From Branchiostoma floridae (taxonomy: Eukaryota; Chordata; Leptocardii; Amphioxiformes; Branchiostomatidae): a DNA stretch of 64,000 nucleotides. The notes below the pieces were generated by a model. That model saw only the letters and a program-made list of their open reading frames with translations, did no database searches and was not told the origin of the DNA. Positions 61,150 to 64,000 of this stretch are shown one piece after another. The first letter of the stretch is position 1, and each line of letters starts with the position of its first letter. Made by a program: the position numbers and the translations under genes. The stretch lies in assembly GCF_000003815.2 (NCBI RefSeq), contig NC_049982.1, positions 20,482,083-20,546,082 on the forward strand, read 5' to 3'.

Positions 61150-62024
61150 CATTGGCATAATACCGGTCGGTTTACTGCAATTTCTCAAGCAATGCTAATT
61201 TGGCAAATGATCAACGCATCATTTTCTCCAGTTACATGTTGCTGTTACAGCTTACCTTTGCCACTTCTTCTGTGTAAATTATTTTGTCTCTCTGGTCCTG
61301 CTAAAAACATAATATCGTAATTGGAACACACCGCGGAATTGCACGGAGAACGGGCGCGTGGTTGGAAGGGGGTGCACTATACCGGTCGAACGAAACACGG
61401 CACAATTAACTGCCGCTATGTACCTTTATACATCCTCTGTTGTTCCTTTCTTTCCTGTTAGTAGTTGCACAAAACAAAAATCTACATGAGCATATAAAAA
61501 GTCATGAGAAAATGGGCGTATACTGACAAGAATTTTCAATTAATTTTGGTCCGTCACAACCGCTATGACGTAAAACTTTACTGCTGGCCATAGCATTAAA
61601 AATGGCGGGAAAATGGCGGCGTACGTTCAATTTGACCCATTCAGCCATAGATCCGGGCGATAATGCAACGGTTCCTCACACTTTTACACGAGTTGTAGGT
61701 CACCAAAAGAAATTCAAGATTGCTGTTGAATCATGCTCGTCTTGTGCCGTGAGCACATGTGATTATTATCTACAAATCTGGCGATGAACGTGACAGTGTG
61801 TTTGTCCCACGACGAGCTCGCCTGCCCCGAAAATGACCTGAAAACTTTTGGCCTTGTTGTCTTCGAATGCGTTGTTATCGATGCTTTGTAAATTATGTAT
61901 TGGACACCTAGATGTCTGAAGTGTGCATACCTCAGAAATAAATATTGTTGCATGTGTAGATCTCTTTAAGTTCCACTATTTCTAATCGACCGGTATAAGG
62001 CTTATGACCGGTATTATGCCAATG
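61150..62024. mobile_element. 875-bp inverted-repeat element
   Basis: CATTGGCATAATACCGGTC (61150-61168) and its exact inverse complement (62006-62024) bound a CpG-richer interior; ACCGGTCGA-type motifs repeat inside both ends. The target duplication is not clear (at most AT). It contains a 61-codon frame at 61602-61787 starting in a double YY1-like motif. Superfamily unresolved. Confidence 0.65.
61602..61787 (+). other. 61-codon open frame inside the inverted-repeat element
   Basis: ATGGCGGGAAAATGGCGGCG starts a frame (MAGKWRRTFNLTHSAIDPGD ...) with a Cys-containing end (CSSCAVSTC) and TGA at 61785-61787. It could be the first exon of a lost transposase or a chance frame. No homology recognised. 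Confidence 0.25.
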
Positions 62025-64000
62025 CATGTTACTTTTTTTTTAAATGATTTCCAAGCAAATCTTTCGGACAGTGTCCATAGCCAACCAGTATACCACACAT
62101 ACACTCCTGGCCTGTTGTATACTCCTTTAAGTCCCATGGATATTGTCCTGCCACCTGTAGATTTGCTTGGAGATTACACTTCCCTTTTTTTCTCCTTCAA
62201 GAAAGAAGGTCATTGTCCGAAATGTAAGTCTCCACAGGAAGTTCCTCCTGCTGCTGCTATGTTGGCTCACAGCATACTGAGGGGTCAGTAAGGTCATGCC
62301 AGTGCTGCATGGATTTTTTTAGATAGAAACAAATTTTTATATCATGGACGACTTGTGATGACTGTGAAATAAAGAAGTATGCGTGTGAGCAATGAAGACT
62401 GCCCAACATCAGTGTAAGAATGATTGAAAAAAGACTTAAGTCATAATCTGTTGGGTTAAAGTTTCAAAATGTCTCAATACCAAGACATTTGGTAGATGTG
62501 GCCTTCATGTCTTAGAAACTCTCCCACATTATCCTCCTGTTCCTTGCCCACAAGATGAAGTCCTTAGACAAGTCCTTTACAAGATCCTTGATTGGTGATC
62601 AGACACCTTGGATTAATGACCTCCTTAAGTCCTCATTCAGCATTAAGGTTTGTTTGATCACTTGGATTAGGTTCCTAATCACCTCCTTCCTCTGGGTCGA
62701 AAATTGGTACTTTTGTTATTTACTCAGGCGTCCAAAACGGGGCAGTCTGAGGAAGTCTGTCCGTTCTTTGTGTGTTAGTCAGCATGTGGCTGATTCACAT
62801 TCCAGTGCCTGCCCTGGGCCTCTCAGTATTTGGCACAGGATACATGTAGCTCCAGTCTCTGCAGAAGGGAGTTCCTCTCTCTGCTCAGTCACTAAAGGCT
62901 TTGCTGGGCAGGAAAAACACTAGGATGGAGTTCTCGACTGTTCAAGGTAACTTGTAGCAGAATGTTGATCTTCTCAATTTGGGATGATTTGTTCCATGTT
63001 TGTGTGATGATTCTTTGTGTAGTGGCCCCTGTGATTGCCGGTCAGGGTAAAAATAGCGGTACCAATACAATGCTGTACTGTGGATGTCCGTTCGCACTGG
63101 GGTCAGTATGTTGTTAGGACTCGGGACGCGTATGTCGTTTCCTTCTACTTTTCACTAGCTTTTCCTTGAATCTTTACCCAGTTTGTTAATGCTGTGTGAA
63201 TACTGAGTGTAGACAGGAAGATGTGGTGGACATTTGAAAGTACTTTGCCAGAGTTGGATAATGATGGGAAGTTGTGAAAGTTTGGCTGTTGGCCAGGACA
63301 AGCTTGTAAAGAGACAAAAACTAGCTGGAAGGTCAGTGATGTGCTATGTTCCCACTGGAAGTTTCCAGTCTTCCCGTATCCTTACGGTAGAAATGGTCTC
63401 AGGCTAGACGGACATGTAAGTACGGATCACAACTTCAAGTGTTCTCCAGTTCTGTTAAGGACGGGGTTCGTTTTTCTCCTGTCACGACATCATGTTTACC
63501 CAGCGCTTGTTTTAAGTGCCTGTTGCCGTGGTTATGTGGCCAGGATTTGCACGATCTTGTTTGCAAATAAATATAGAACAAAACGAAGTAGCACCTTTGT
63601 AAAGAAAGAGGAAGTGCTTCTTATACATGGAAACTTTAGCCTGGGAGCATGGTTTTTGTAAGCCCCCCTCCCCAAGTTTATCTATTTTTACAGTCACATG
63701 CAGCCAAATGCTCTGCCAAGGTTATGACCTCTGTGTCTGCTGAGAAAATGTGTCAGAACTGATGAGAAAGAGAGTGGAAACAAATGGAACTCACATTTTT
63801 GTTCCATTACTTGTTACTGATGGGGGCAGCTAGGCCAGTATTGAGATAAGACTTGCAGCATGTGTGGGATGAAATTCTTTCTCTTACAAATGGCTTGATC
63901 GGCAGAGAATAGGTAAGACAGAAGCAGAGAAGAAGCATTAGAGGAAAGAGACACAAAAGAGGGGGCTGTAATATGGTATGAAATATTTGTCAAGATTTCT
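62025..64000. other. non-coding stretch to the window end
   Basis: GATTTGCTTGGAGATTA at about 62160-62176 matches the right end of the 141-bp MITE at 22797-22937, so a fragment of that family may lie here. Open frames at 62555-62923 and 63341-63661 lack splice context and family signatures. Confidence 0.45.

Overview
This window reads as nuclear DNA of an invertebrate chordate. Amphioxus (Branchiostoma) is the best guess, inferred from two chordate-type multi-exon genes, intron size and repeat content; it is not proven. No bacterial, organellar or viral genes were seen. One run of 100 N (48452-48551) marks an assembly gap.

Layout. (1) 1-303: two copies of a 164-bp tandem repeat. (2) 937-18241, plus strand: a complete drebrin-like gene (DBNL/DBN1 family, actin-binding ADF-H plus SH3 adaptor), which I assembled into 25 in-phase coding exons plus one optional cassette (about 1,216 residues). 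The ADF-H, charged-helix and SH3 exons match the vertebrate protein. The middle of the gene is expanded into an array of phase-0 exons derived from duplicated modules; most of them end in weak splice donors. (3) 18242-20646: 3' UTR and convergent intergenic DNA. (4) 22600-20647, minus strand: UBOX5/RNF37, a U-box E3 ubiquitin ligase with a degenerate C-terminal RING, in two coding exons plus a probable 5' UTR exon near 23418. (5) 23.4-24.15 kb: a CpG-rich divergent promoter with paired ETS-type sites. It serves UBOX5 leftwards and an unidentified transcript rightwards, for which I see two probable non-coding 5' exons. (6) 24.2-64 kb: about 40 kb without a recognisable protein family, probably the first intron(s) of the rightward gene and/or intergenic DNA. 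It holds a few candidate short exons and many mobile-element traces.

Mobile elements that can be delimited by their own ends: a 141-bp MITE with 8-bp target duplication (22797-22937), a short non-LTR insertion with an AATA tail and a 19/20-bp duplication (30708-30859), a foldback element (44080-44160), a 2.2-kb element with 51-bp inverted repeats and TAA duplication (47404-49602) that contains about 190-bp tandem units and the gap, a 357-bp hAT-type MITE (56389-56745) that shares a module with those units, and an 875-bp inverted-repeat element (61150-62024).

The two named genes are not known to act in one pathway. DBNL links F-actin to endocytosis and signalling, UBOX5 is a nuclear ubiquitin ligase; they are convergent neighbours. 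The most notable feature is the drebrin-like exon array, which could give a combinatorially spliced linker between the actin-binding head and the SH3 domain. All exon calls come from reading splice signals and reading frame by eye; no alignment or transcript data were available.
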